A DNA stretch of 64,000 bases from Pedobacter polaris (GCF_005116505.1 NZ_SWBR01000001.1:868001-932000), one strand, 5' to 3'. Shown: positions 44,522 through 52,743, numbered from the stretch's first letter. Translations and numbers: made by a program. The notes: generated from the sequence alone by a model not told the origin.

Positions 44522-45774
44522 GACTTTGATTTTTTATTTAGGATAATCTCAGAAATGATGTAACGCAGTTTGTCCTTCAAGTCATAATCTATATCCAGTT
44601 CTTCTGCCTTTCTGCACATTTCCAATAACTTGGCAAAGTTCTCTATTGTATTGCTGATGCTCTTATTGAAAAGGTCTTTCACATTTTTCATACTCTTGAG
44701 TTCAGTTTTACTGTTTTCGAGCCTGAGTAGAATCTGCACCCTAAGTTCGTCAGGAGTTGTGATACCCTTTACCTTCTTTAGCTCATCAATGAAGTCATCT
44801 GTACTATGGATGACATCTTTGGAGTCCTTCACCATTGCAAGCACCCTGTCTGCTTTTGTATTATGCGGTATGACCAGTTCATTTTTGTAATCCGATTTTG
44901 AATCTGGGAAAATGTAGAATCCCCTCGATTCTTGGATTCCTACCTTAACTATGTTAAGGAACTTGAATGAGGCATTCCCAAGGTCATTTGTCGATACTAC
45001 CGTAGACGAACTTACTTTTCCAAAGCCTTCAGCTTCTTTCAGTATTTTACTTTCTACAATCACCTCAAGCTTAGATGCGCTCAAAGCAGCGCTCGAAATG
45101 GCATAATTATCCCCTGGAAAATCCTTCATCATCTGATGGAATGTTAGCATAGCGACAACAAACGCAAAATCAACTCCATATTCGTTGTACTGATTAACAG
45201 AAGTGATTCCTCTCACAAAAAGTTCCCCATCATTCTCTATCAAACGATAACTTCTGGGTTTGCCTGGGACCCTTGCTTCAGCCGCCTGGCTCTTAAAATA
45301 TTCGATGTTGTACCTCACGAGTTCAAACTGTTTTCCCTTGTACAAATGATTAGCATACTTGGCCATCTCATATTGGTTCAGGAACATATTCTTTGCATCA
45401 TAAATGGCAAAAGCCTCTAGGTCATTGATGATTTCTCCATTTTCATTTAAGCACTCGTCGAAAACAAATTTTATAGGAGTACCAGCAATGCCCTCGACTT
45501 CGATTATCTGCTCCACTAGGGAAATATTCTTTCTGGCTGCCTGGATATTAAAGCGGCTGTTTTCCTTAAGGATTTTTGTAAGGCGGCTATAGACTGTATC
45601 GATGTGGTCAATTAGGATGAATTCATCTCCTATTTCTTCCGTTCCGAAAGTCTTTTCAATATTTTCCCTATAAGGATGCTTTTCAACTAAAGTCATCAAA
45701 CTTTTGACCTTCAATCGGTGTTTACTATTTGACTCGTTCAAAAAAAGCGAGTTCTGACTAAATCTCTTTGTCAT
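44518..45774 (-). CDS. Unrecognised 418-aa partner of the DUF4917/SIR2-like protein
   Basis: A soluble, mixed alpha/beta protein with no signal peptide. The first 120 residues include HPYRENIEKTFGTEEIGDEF and IDHIDTVYSRLTKILKENSR. The middle (about 190-300) is beta-rich (SYRLIENDGELFVRGITSVN, YGVDFAFVVAMLTFHQMMKD). The C-terminal 110 residues are helical and Lys-rich (ELRVQILLRLENSKTELKSM, LLEMCRKAEELDIDYDLKDK). I recognise no known domain or catalytic motif. It precedes and overlaps the DUF4917 gene by 4 bp, so it could be its sensor, inhibitor or scaffold (inference). Confidence 0.7.
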   Translation of the reverse strand: MTKRFSQNSLFLNESNSKHRLKVKSLMTLVEKHPYRENIEKTFGTEEIGDEFILIDHIDTVYSRLTKILKENSRFNIQAARKNISLVEQIIEVEGIAGTPIKFVFDECLNENGEIINDLEAFAIYDAKNMFLNQYEMAKYANHLYKGKQFELVRYNIEYFKSQAAEARVPGKPRSYRLIENDGELFVRGITSVNQYNEYGVDFAFVVAMLTFHQMMKDFPGDNYAISSAALSASKLEVIVESKILKEAEGFGKVSSSTVVSTNDLGNASFKFLNIVKVGIQESRGFYIFPDSKSDYKNELVIPHNTKADRVLAMVKDSKDVIHSTDDFIDELKKVKGITTPDELRVQILLRLENSKTELKSMKNVKDLFNKSISNTIENFAKLLEMCRKAEELDIDYDLKDKLRYIISEIILNKKSKS

Positions 45775-45946
45775 TTTTTTATTGTATAAATGGTAAAAAA
45801 TTGCCTGCTATCAAGTTTAACTGATGCAAGTGGTTACAGTAAAATGATCTGACTGGTGAGGCATAGTTCAGATCCGCCCATGGGTCGGAAGGAAGGGGGT
45901 TATGTTAGAAAAATATAAAATGATTCTTGATTATGCGAAGTTTTTA

Positions 45947-46049
45947 TATTTTTGCACTTGTTACTAGACAATGTTCATCTAACCCTATTGTTTTCTTTCG
46001 GCACAGATGAGTAAAATTTTTAGGTCCGGGATGCGCTAACATTCCGGCC
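45947..46049 (+). ncRNA. Possible small RNA: promoter box plus GC-rich hairpin
   Basis: TATTTTTG (45947-45954) matches the -7 consensus on the + strand. Seventy nucleotides later, CCGGGATG/CATTCCGG (46026-46047) forms an 8-bp stem inside a 346-bp gene-free gap between two - strand defence modules. The hairpin could equally be a weak terminator for the rloB transcript, because it lies 72 bp beyond that stop. No good -33 box is present. Function is speculative. Confidence 0.25.
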
Positions 46050-46120
46050 CTTCATTTACCATCTCCATTTTAATCTTCTAAGTACTATTCATTTATAATG
46101 TTTAAATTTGAAATTAAATG

Positions 46121-46702
46121 TTATTGCTTACGTAAATCTTCAAAAAACTCTATTAGGTCGCATACAGAAAAATAGGGATTGCGCTTCGATAGCGGCAGTC
46201 CCTTCTCTTGGTTCTTCATTAAAATCCCTGCTCTTTTTTTTGCATTTTCTAGATTCGCCTTCAATTTCTCATATGGCTTGGACTTGGTTTTATGGTATTC
46301 TGGCCATAAGCTTTTTAGGTGTTCTATTGCCTCAGCACCATTGGCAAATGCCTTTCCACAATCTTCATAATGAAGAATGAACCAATGTTCGATGCAGATT
46401 GCACAAAACGCAGATTTCATCCCGTGACTTTCGATAATATCGAAGGCAACTTCAAGATGAGGGCTATTGTCATGGTCGAAGAAAAGCCAGATTGCATCAT
46501 AGGCATTTCGATCCTTTTTTGCCTTTTTTGCTCTTCGTACTGCTTCATTAGCTAGATGTTTTGGGTCATTCTTTTGAGAATAATCAACTTCAACGGATAC
46601 CGACCGCTGTACTGCACGAGGCAGTTCGCTATGAAGTGCCCGAGCATAATAATACTCGGTCAGCCCCTCACATAATATCAATATCCGCTGGTTAACTTTC
46701 AT
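46121..46702 (-). CDS. rloB: RloB-family protein (AbiLii-like)
   Basis: A 193-aa protein with TOPRIM-like acidic motifs: LILCEGLTEYYYARAL (Glu12, Glu16) and IWLFFDHDNS (Asp76, Asp78), followed by the family's FCAICIEHWFILHYEDC segment. RloB proteins pair with an AAA15-type ATPase, in restriction-linked loci or as the abortive-infection system AbiL. The ATPase gene is directly upstream with only 4 bp between, confirming the pairing. The TOPRIM fold suggests a nuclease activity gated by the ATPase (inference). Confidence 0.9.
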   Translation of the reverse strand: MKVNQRILILCEGLTEYYYARALHSELPRAVQRSVSVEVDYSQKNDPKHLANEAVRRAKKAKKDRNAYDAIWLFFDHDNSPHLEVAFDIIESHGMKSAFCAICIEHWFILHYEDCGKAFANGAEAIEHLKSLWPEYHKTKSKPYEKLKANLENAKKRAGILMKNQEKGLPLSKRNPYFSVCDLIEFFEDLRKQ

Positions 46703-46706
46703 CTTT

Positions 46707-47993
46707 TTATTGTTGCATCTCGATTAAAAAGTCTACATCATTGATTATTGGTGTCGCTCCGAATCTTCCCGACTCATACCATTTATCCAAAGGTGTATTT
46801 AGACGGATACCCAAAATGTCCGAGCAACGAAATAGCTTAGTCGCGCCAAACTCACTTTTTTCAGCGAACCATACCTGATCTCTTCTAAAATTGTCGTTAG
46901 ACAGCTGAGTAATATCATGGGTCGCAAAGAGAAGTTGAGCGTTGTTTTGATTTATGGTGTCGTTATGGAACAATTGGATTAAGAACTTGGTAATACTTGG
47001 GTGTAGGCTCTTTTCAAATTCATCCACAACAAGCACACCTCCTGTATCGAGCGTCTCTATAATTACACCACCTATTGCAAAAAGGCTTTTTGTTCCTGCA
47101 GATTCGTCTTGCACGTCGAAGTAGGCATTATCAACAGCATTTTCTCCATCAAAGACTGGATGGCTGGTCTTGATATCATATTTATAGTCTTCCTGAAACT
47201 TCTTTTTGATGTCCTCTGGCATGTTCCCTGGAAAATTATAGTTCTTCCAATCCACCTCTTCTACAGAAACAGAAGTAATTCCTGTATCCAAGGCGCAGAT
47301 TAGCGCATTAAATCTTCTCGAAAATGTTGAGCCCTTGTCTTCTGCAAGCTTTCTCGCATACAACCTAGCCAAGTTGTTTTCATAGAAATCACCCATTATT
47401 GGATATACAGAAATACCCTTGGTAAAAAATCGGTATGCCTCCAACAACACATCGACATTGTTCTCGGCAGCCTTTGAAAGAAATAACTGGTTTGGCAAAA
47501 GCAATTTCTCAAGGGTTTTCCTTGCTCCTTTGTAATAATCACCGAACTTTATGTCTTTTCCTGCCAATCTAGAATAAAGCAAGGTTTTGGAACTGTTTGG
47601 ATAGTAGAAAAGCTCTTCCATTTCGATCCTTTGTGAAGTAAACGAAACACGGTAATCATACTGTAGCTTGTTAGCTATGAAACTAATTTCAAACCTTACT
47701 GGATTACTGGCATATTTTCTTTCTAATCTATGAGGCTCATAAGGGTCGATCGTTTCGTCCGGTTTCCATCCAGAAGATTCAAGTACCAGATATTCTAAAG
47801 CTTTAATTCCCATTAAGAAAGCTGATTTACCAGAGGCATTCGGACCAAATATCACTGCCGATTTCAGGAGCTGTTTTTTGTTAGGAGCCTTAAAAAAGTT
47901 AGAGTTTAACCCTTTTAAGCCGGACTTAATCATATTAAGTTCAATCCTTTCACGGATTGACCTAAAGTTTGTTACTGCAAAGGATACTAACAT
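46707..47993 (-). CDS. AAA15/RloA-family ATPase (AbiLi-like)
   Basis: A 428-aa ABC-like ATPase. It begins with the typical VSFAVTNFRSIRERIELNM, then a Walker A motif VIFGPNASGKSAFL (50-57). It has the DESAGTKSLFAIGG signature and Walker B/D-loop GGVLVVDEFEKSLHPSITK in the last third, and the H-loop LLFATHDITQL. It is the first gene of the rloB operon and has a good promoter at 48012-48043. Works with RloB as a two-component abortive-infection module (known for AbiL; activity here is inferred). Confidence 0.92.
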   Translation of the reverse strand: MLVSFAVTNFRSIRERIELNMIKSGLKGLNSNFFKAPNKKQLLKSAVIFGPNASGKSAFLMGIKALEYLVLESSGWKPDETIDPYEPHRLERKYASNPVRFEISFIANKLQYDYRVSFTSQRIEMEELFYYPNSSKTLLYSRLAGKDIKFGDYYKGARKTLEKLLLPNQLFLSKAAENNVDVLLEAYRFFTKGISVYPIMGDFYENNLARLYARKLAEDKGSTFSRRFNALICALDTGITSVSVEEVDWKNYNFPGNMPEDIKKKFQEDYKYDIKTSHPVFDGENAVDNAYFDVQDESAGTKSLFAIGGVIIETLDTGGVLVVDEFEKSLHPSITKFLIQLFHNDTINQNNAQLLFATHDITQLSNDNFRRDQVWFAEKSEFGATKLFRCSDILGIRLNTPLDKWYESGRFGATPIINDVDFLIEMQQ

Positions 47994-48011
47994 AATAATT
48001 TAATTAATATA

Positions 48012-48043
48012 CAAAAATATGAAATAAAAATTAAATTTGCAAA
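48012..48043 (-). promoter_or_regulatory. Promoter of the AAA15-rloB operon
   Basis: On the - strand, TTTG (48043-48040) is followed by 20 nt and TATTTTTG (48019-48012), matching the Bacteroidota -33/-7 consensus. Transcription would begin near 48005, only about 12 nt before the ATG, so the leader is very short. The -33 area lies in AAATTTGCAAATTTTGTGCA, which has TTTGC/GCAAA symmetry and might bind a regulator. The rest of the gap up to 48365 shows nothing I recognise. Confidence 0.65.
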
Positions 48044-48365
48044 TTTTGTGCAAATAATATCAATATATCATATAAAAATAATTTAGTAAGAATTGTTTTT
48101 CATTATTAGTTCATTAATATATCTCGTGTTTTGGATATCTAATTTATCGTAATTCGGTAGGGTAAAGCTACTCCAAAAGCTAAAAACAATCCCATTAATG
48201 CTTATTGGTGGCCCATCCCTCAATCCCAAATCTCACTAAATCCTCATCATCATCAAATTCTCACTTCTTAGGAGCGAAAACGGGAACATGCTTGGGAAAG
48301 AGTAATGGCGTTTCGCAGGCCGAAATCGCGAGTGGGGAATTGCTGTTTATCTGTAGAAAGACTAA

Positions 48366-48620
48366 CTAGCTAAAAAGAGATGATGGATCAAAATATTTCT
48401 TTAGCGATAAAAACAACCTGTTTCCATCTTTTTTCGATATCGAATATCTCTTTTTCAATTCGCCAGTAAATGACATCTGGTCATCGATCTTTAGCGCTTC
48501 CCTAAATTGGTCGATTGTTAAGTTATAAGATTTAGATACAAACCTGTTGTAGAAGTCTTCCCTATCTAGCGCAAGCGTCCCGCTTGTAATGAAAATAATT
48601 AGCTCAATTAAAAGCCCCAA
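48366..48620 (-). CDS. Possible small ORF or gene remnant at island edge
   Basis: An 84-codon frame. The C-terminal two thirds look protein-like (DREDFYNRFVSKSYNLTIDQ, then FREALKIDDQMSFTGELKKR, then YSISKKDGNRLFLSLKKYF). The N-terminal part is encoded inside the tRNA-Arg terminator hairpin, so the real start is probably downstream or the gene is a 5'-truncated remnant. No family recognised; it does not look like an integrase end. Confidence 0.3.
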   Translation of the reverse strand: MGLLIELIIFITSGTLALDREDFYNRFVSKSYNLTIDQFREALKIDDQMSFTGELKKRYSISKKDGNRLFLSLKKYFDPSSLFS

Positions 48621-48637
48621 ACATTATTTGAGGCTTT
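48611..48637 (-). terminator. Terminator of tRNA-Arg
   Basis: AAAGCCCCAAA and TTTGAGGCTTT pair (one G-U) around a 5-nt loop. On the - strand the stem ends in CTTTTAATT. It starts 4 nt after the tRNA 3' end. It differs from the terminator beside the tRNA remnant at 41.3 kb, consistent with an exchange of downstream sequence by insertion. Confidence 0.75.
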
Positions 48638-48640
48638 AAG

Positions 48641-48712
48641 TGGTCCCGACGAGAATCGAACTCATATCTAAAGTTTAGGAAACTTCTATTCTATCCGTTG
48701 AACTACGGGACC
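48641..48712 (-). tRNA. tRNA-Arg (anticodon CCU)
   Basis: A complete 72-nt cloverleaf on the - strand: acceptor GGTCCCG/CGGGACC, D stem GTTC/GAAT, anticodon stem GAAGT/ACTTT around the loop TTCCTAA, T arm ATGAG-TTCGATT-CTCGT, and discriminator A. The anticodon is CCT, reading AGG. The 3' CCA is not encoded. Its 3' end is repeated, degenerate, at 41304-41327, as at tRNA-integrated islands. Confidence 0.93.
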
Positions 48713-48769
48713 ATTAGGATAAAGATTTTAGGAACTCTTTACCAAATGCTGCAAATATATAAAATTTAT

Positions 48770-49162
48770 TTATTCAGAAATAAGCACTTCAGTAGCCACG
48801 CTATCCTCCACTTCAGTAGCTACGCTAGCTTCCTTTAAAGAAGTAATCTTTAAAATATAAGCCTTGCCCAAGCTAAACTTAAAATGGTTTTCTTGCAACA
48901 ACTCTTTCACTTTCGGACTGCTCATTAAAACATCATATAAATCTCTAGCCACAGCAGAGCCAGAAATGTTGTTTTTTACTTTACCATTCGCAATCTCTAA
49001 GCTAAAGCTATAATCAGCTTTATTTCGGTTACCTAAACTGTGCAAATCAGACTTTGTAAAGTTAATTTCTTGTTCTTCAGTTAGGGCCTTTTTAAGTTGT
49101 ATAGAAAATACAGGAAGGTATTTCTTCCAAAGCGGATAGTATAAGTTTATTGCGGTCATCAT
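48770..49162 (-). CDS. Conserved-looking hypothetical protein (130 aa)
   Basis: A soluble protein: NLYYPLWKKYLPVFSIQLKK at the start, FTKSDLHSLGNRNKADYSFS in the middle and NHFKFSLGKAYILKITSLKE near the end. The C-terminus holds a small duplication (ASVATEVE/DSVATEVL), visible as near-identical DNA. There are no signal or catalytic motifs. The first or second ATG may be used. It lies just outside the tRNA-bounded island. A 292-bp gap with nothing recognised separates it from the peptidase gene. Confidence 0.55.
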   Translation of the reverse strand: MMTAINLYYPLWKKYLPVFSIQLKKALTEEQEINFTKSDLHSLGNRNKADYSFSLEIANGKVKNNISGSAVARDLYDVLMSSPKVKELLQENHFKFSLGKAYILKITSLKEASVATEVEDSVATEVLISE

Positions 49163-49454
49163 ATAATGTAATTGTTTGTGTAGTTATCAGTTAAAAAAAG
49201 ACGCATGAAAATGCTCGATTAAATCTGGCCTATGAAATTGCTTTCTCGCCTTACCACAATAGCGGTCAATAGATTTTTTCTTCTTCAGGTTCAGCACAGC
49301 CGCACCGAAGGTCTATCGCAAAGGTAGCTATTCCATTTAGTTAATCAGCCTTAACCAAGCAAAGAAATATTTATCTTCCAATTTTTCGCCTAAATCTATA
49401 CCCCTTAAAACGAAAAAATAGTTATCTTGGAGGGTATTCCAATCGCCCATTGTT

Positions 49455-50876
49455 ATGAAAAATGCTTTTCTATTTGTAGTGCTCACACTAACTGCACAAA
49501 TCACTACCGCACAAATTAAAAACCCAGATTTTGAGCTTAAAAAAAGCCCAGAAAGCACATTGCCGGCAGATTGGAATGTTGTTCCAGTGCAAGGTTATTC
49601 CGCAACTTTAGTGAGCGACACTAAATATAGCGGGACGCAGGCCATGCAAATTACTGGGCAGGAAAATGTAAGCCAATTTTTAAGTATCTCACAAACTGTA
49701 GCCATTGAGGTGAAGGAACTGAAGCGCATTAAATTAACGGCTTATATTAAAACAGCAGCTATAACAGGCAGCGTAGCCCTATGGTGCCAATTGTGGAATG
49801 CAGAGAACAAACAAGTAGGTTTCGAGAATTTAGGAATGCAGGGCCAAGTAATTAAAGGCACAACCGACTGGAAAAAATATACCCTAACCCTAACCGTTAA
49901 CCCAAGCATAAAAAAGCTTTTCTTTGGCCTTTATTCTATGGGGGCAGGAGTTACTTGGGCAGATAACTTTGCCATTGAAGAATTTGAAGGAAACGAAACA
50001 CCTGCTACTGCAGCAGTACTCAAATACAGCAAAGAGTTTAATGCAATTGTTAAAAAGCATTCTATTTATACAGACTCCTTAAATTGGCCAGCCATTGAAG
50101 CTGACTTAGCGGCATTAGGTAAAGGCTTAAAAACGGTAGAAGATGCCCAAGTATTAACTGGTTATGTGTTGCAGCAATTAAGAAAGGCAGGAGATAACCA
50201 CTCCTTTTACCAAAACAAAGAAAGGGCACAAAGCTATGCCAGCGGCAATACTGTTGCCGATACCGTAAGCGCTAAACTAGTAGACAATAATATAGGTTAC
50301 ATTGTGGTACCTGCATTCGGCTCTGTAAATAAAGAAGTAAGCGAAGCCTTTGCGCAAAAGATCCAAACCCTAATTAAACAGTTAGATACGCAACAGGATA
50401 TTAAGGGTTGGGTGGTAGATTTAAGAAGAAATGGGGGAGGAAACATGTACCCAATGATAGCCGGCCTTAAACCCTTAATTGGAAACGGAACTTTAGGTTA
50501 TTTTGTGAAAGGGAAAGACAAAAATGAATGGAAATCTTCTGTTAATGTAAAGGAACCTTATGCCCTAAAAAAGCCAGAACCTAAAATAGCCGTATTGGTA
50601 GGCCCAAGAACAGGAAGTAGTGGCGAAATGACGGCGATTACATTTATTGGGAATAAAAATACAAAGCTATTTGGTCAGGCAACTGCAGGTTATGTAACCG
50701 CAAATGGCATGTATGCTTTATCAGATGGTGCGAAATTACTGCTAGCTTCTAGTTATAGCGCAGATAAAAATGGCAAGAAATACGTAGACCGAATTTATCC
50801 TGAAGTATTGGTAAAAGAAGTTGCTGGTCAGGATGAAACTAGGAAACAAGCCATCGCCTGGTTACTAGAAAAATAA
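49455..50876 (+). CDS. Exported S41-family peptidase
   Basis: A 473-aa protein with signal MKNAFLFVVLTLTAQITTAQ. Residues about 21-175 form a carbohydrate-binding-like beta-sandwich (IKNPDFELKKSPESTLPADW, TDWKKYTLTLTVNPSIKKLF), and the C-terminal half is a tail-specific (S41) protease core. Core motifs are IGYIVVPAFGSVNKEV, WVVDLRRNGGGNMYPMIAGL and VLVGPRTGSSGEMTAITFIG, with the nucleophile Ser at about 388/389 and Glu391. No PDZ domain is obvious. Single-gene unit; substrate unknown. Confidence 0.88.
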   Translation: MKNAFLFVVLTLTAQITTAQIKNPDFELKKSPESTLPADWNVVPVQGYSATLVSDTKYSGTQAMQITGQENVSQFLSISQTVAIEVKELKRIKLTAYIKTAAITGSVALWCQLWNAENKQVGFENLGMQGQVIKGTTDWKKYTLTLTVNPSIKKLFFGLYSMGAGVTWADNFAIEEFEGNETPATAAVLKYSKEFNAIVKKHSIYTDSLNWPAIEADLAALGKGLKTVEDAQVLTGYVLQQLRKAGDNHSFYQNKERAQSYASGNTVADTVSAKLVDNNIGYIVVPAFGSVNKEVSEAFAQKIQTLIKQLDTQQDIKGWVVDLRRNGGGNMYPMIAGLKPLIGNGTLGYFVKGKDKNEWKSSVNVKEPYALKKPEPKIAVLVGPRTGSSGEMTAITFIGNKNTKLFGQATAGYVTANGMYALSDGAKLLLASSYSADKNGKKYVDRIYPEVLVKEVAGQDETRKQAIAWLLEK

Positions 50877-50927
50877 GAACACGGTTAAGCTAAACCCAAC
50901 CGTGCCCTTATTTACAACTGAACTGCC

Positions 50928-51530
50928 TTATTCAATTGTAATGCTGTCCATAGCCTTTGCCAAAGCATGCTCTTGTACTTCCGGCATAGCCGTTCCCTCT
51001 ACCCGAATTACGGTAACATCGGTCATCCCTAAAAAGCCTAAAATTGCTTTAAGATAAGGCGCTACAAAATCCATTGCCTGCATGGCGCCTTCAGAGTAGA
51101 TCCAGCCAGAAGATAGGGCAATGTAAACCTTCTTGTTTTTGATCAATCCCTCTGGGCCATTCTCTGTAACTTTAAACGTATGGTTGTTTCTCGAAATGTG
51201 ATCAATCCAGGCCTTAAGCGTAGAGTGGATGCCGAAATTATACAATGGCGCACCAATTACAATAATATCTGCCTCCATCATTTCGGCAATAGCCTCATCA
51301 GAATGTTGTACCGCTAAAACACTTTCAGGTGTTCTGGCTTCGGCAGGTGTAAAAAAAGCAGTTAAATGGGCCTCTTCTAAATGCGGAAACTGCTTTTGTA
51401 CCAAATTGCTTTCTTTTACCGTACTATCGGGATAAGCCTCTTTTATTTTTGCGATAATGCCATTGCCCAATTTGATGCTGTATGAGGCATCGCCCCTTGG
51501 ACTCGAAATAATATGTAATATCTTTTTCAT
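50928..51530 (-). CDS. azoR: FMN-dependent NADH-azoreductase
   Basis: A 200-aa flavodoxin-fold enzyme that reduces quinones and azo compounds with NADH. The N-terminal FMN loop is IISSPRGDASYSIKLG, followed by the family's GAPLYNFGIHSTLKAWIDHI and YIALSSGWIYSEGAMQAMDF. Length and motifs match AzoR. It is divergent from an HxlR-family regulator, the usual arrangement for electrophile- or quinone-inducible reductases. A -7-like box TAGATTTG lies at 51551-51558 on the - strand. Confidence 0.93.
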   Translation of the reverse strand: MKKILHIISSPRGDASYSIKLGNGIIAKIKEAYPDSTVKESNLVQKQFPHLEEAHLTAFFTPAEARTPESVLAVQHSDEAIAEMMEADIIVIGAPLYNFGIHSTLKAWIDHISRNNHTFKVTENGPEGLIKNKKVYIALSSGWIYSEGAMQAMDFVAPYLKAILGFLGMTDVTVIRVEGTAMPEVQEHALAKAMDSITIE

Positions 51531-51550
51531 TGCTTTAATATTTATGTGGA

Positions 51551-51612
51551 CAAATCTATTTACATTTGGTTATAAAATATTAGTAGTATACAAAAGGTTA
51601 GTGGTAACCTTT
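51551..51612. promoter_or_regulatory. Divergent promoter boxes and candidate HxlR operator
   Basis: Back-to-back -7 boxes TAGATTTG (51551-51558, - strand, for azoR) and TACATTTG (51561-51568, + strand, for hxlR) are followed by a perfect 8-bp-arm inverted repeat AAAGGTTAGTGGTAACCTTT (51593-51612). The repeat lies just downstream of the likely hxlR start site and about 50 bp upstream of that of azoR, a good position for the regulator to control both. Confidence 0.55.
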
Positions 51613-51640
51613 AGTTTAGTTTACTATATATCAATTAGTT

Positions 51641-51997
51641 ATGACAAAAGACGCCAAAATTTCAGAAGAATGTAATGCAGTGCTTAGCCCAATTGGTGAT
51701 GCACTTTATGTAATAGGGGGTAAATGGAAATTGAGGGTAATTGTAGCTTTAAAGGAAGGCTGTAAACGGTTCAACGAAATTCAACGAACCATTGATGGGA
51801 TCTCTGCCCGGGTACTTTCTGCAGAATTGAAGGAGTTAGAATTGAATGGCTTTGTAAAAAGAATTGTGCACCATACGCAAACTCCGGTAGTGGTAGAATA
51901 TCAGATTACACCCTATGCCGATACCTTGAGTGAGGTATTACAAGCCTTAGCAAATTGGGGTACCATGCACAGAGATAAATTACGAAAAGAACGTTAA
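51641..51997 (+). CDS. HxlR-family transcriptional regulator
   Basis: A 118-aa winged-helix regulator: a Cys near the N-terminus (EECNAVLSPIGDALYVIGGK) followed by WKLRVIVALKEGCKRFNEIQ, RTIDGISARVLSAELKELEL and VEYQITPYADTLSEVLQALA. The conserved Cys is often the redox or quinone sensor in this family. Divergent from azoR, which it probably represses until electrophiles appear (inference). Its last 4 bp overlap the convergent gene at 51994. Confidence 0.93.
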   Translation: MTKDAKISEECNAVLSPIGDALYVIGGKWKLRVIVALKEGCKRFNEIQRTIDGISARVLSAELKELELNGFVKRIVHHTQTPVVVEYQITPYADTLSEVLQALANWGTMHRDKLRKER

Positions 51998-52671
51998 GCT
52001 GTTGCGCTAATGATGGAGGTATCTTTTAAAAACTGAACACTTTGTCCTTTCAATAAACCAGTAACTTTGCCATTTACACTTTGTTCGCATTTCAATACAT
52101 ACAGCGCTTTTGTATCTGCTGGTAAGGCCGAAAAACCATAGCTAACCTCTCCCGTTTTTTCGCCCGCTATTGCAATTTCAATAACCTCTGATGGGTAAGC
52201 ATTTAATAAAGTAGCATCTGCGGCAATCCGCAGGATACTCAACTTATAATCCATGTTTTTATTTAAATAGTAATTCAGCATCACGTCAGGACTAGGCTTG
52301 TCTGCTGTGTTAGTGGTAGAAACACTAAAGCGACCATGCGCCGAAGCGGGGTAATCAATCCTCATGTCAAAGTGGTTAAAACCTTCGTAATTGTAGGCTA
52401 TTCCAGCTTTTTTCTGCTGGCGGAAAACAGAAACCAACCTGCTCCAGAATTTGCCATCTTTAAAATTAGGTGCAAGTTCATTTACTGCATCAAATATAAT
52501 TTTCGCCATTAAATTGGCTTCAGTCTGATTGGAAGAACTCGCAATCATGCCATCAGATTTTTCCCAAACTGTTCTTTTTCCTCTGCTATGAAAACCATAA
52601 GCTTTGCTATCTACAAAAGTGACATCGCCTAGGGTACCACTTAATTTAACAATTGAACGTGCCTTTGCCAT
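51994..52671 (-). CDS. Hypothetical protein (225 aa)
   Basis: A soluble protein starting MAKARSIVKLSGTLGDVTFV at 52671. An in-frame ATG at 52728 would add 19 unlikely basic residues. Recognisable stretches: DSKAYGFHSRGKRTVWEKSD, QTEANLMAKIIFDAVNELAP, WSRLVSVFRQQKKAGIAYNY and a beta-rich C-terminus ending GLLKGQSVQFLKDTSIISATA. I have no family name. Convergent with hxlR by a 4-bp overlap. Confidence 0.6.
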   Translation of the reverse strand: MAKARSIVKLSGTLGDVTFVDSKAYGFHSRGKRTVWEKSDGMIASSSNQTEANLMAKIIFDAVNELAPNFKDGKFWSRLVSVFRQQKKAGIAYNYEGFNHFDMRIDYPASAHGRFSVSTTNTADKPSPDVMLNYYLNKNMDYKLSILRIAADATLLNAYPSEVIEIAIAGEKTGEVSYGFSALPADTKALYVLKCEQSVNGKVTGLLKGQSVQFLKDTSIISATA

Positions 52672-52743
52672 AAAAAACGTATATTTATTTTGATTATACA
52701 ATTTAAGACGTTTCTGTCGACTTTCCAAATTTTTTCATGATGC

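Noticed and set aside
45775..46120. Retron (ncRNA plus reverse transcriptase) in the island gap
   Set aside because: No reverse transcriptase motif (YxDD in an RT context) is found in any neighbouring gene.
48366..48620. Integrase remnant for the tRNA-Arg island
   Set aside because: The protein-like part has no tyrosine-recombinase residues (R, H-x-x-R, Y) that I can see, and the frame starts within the tRNA terminator.
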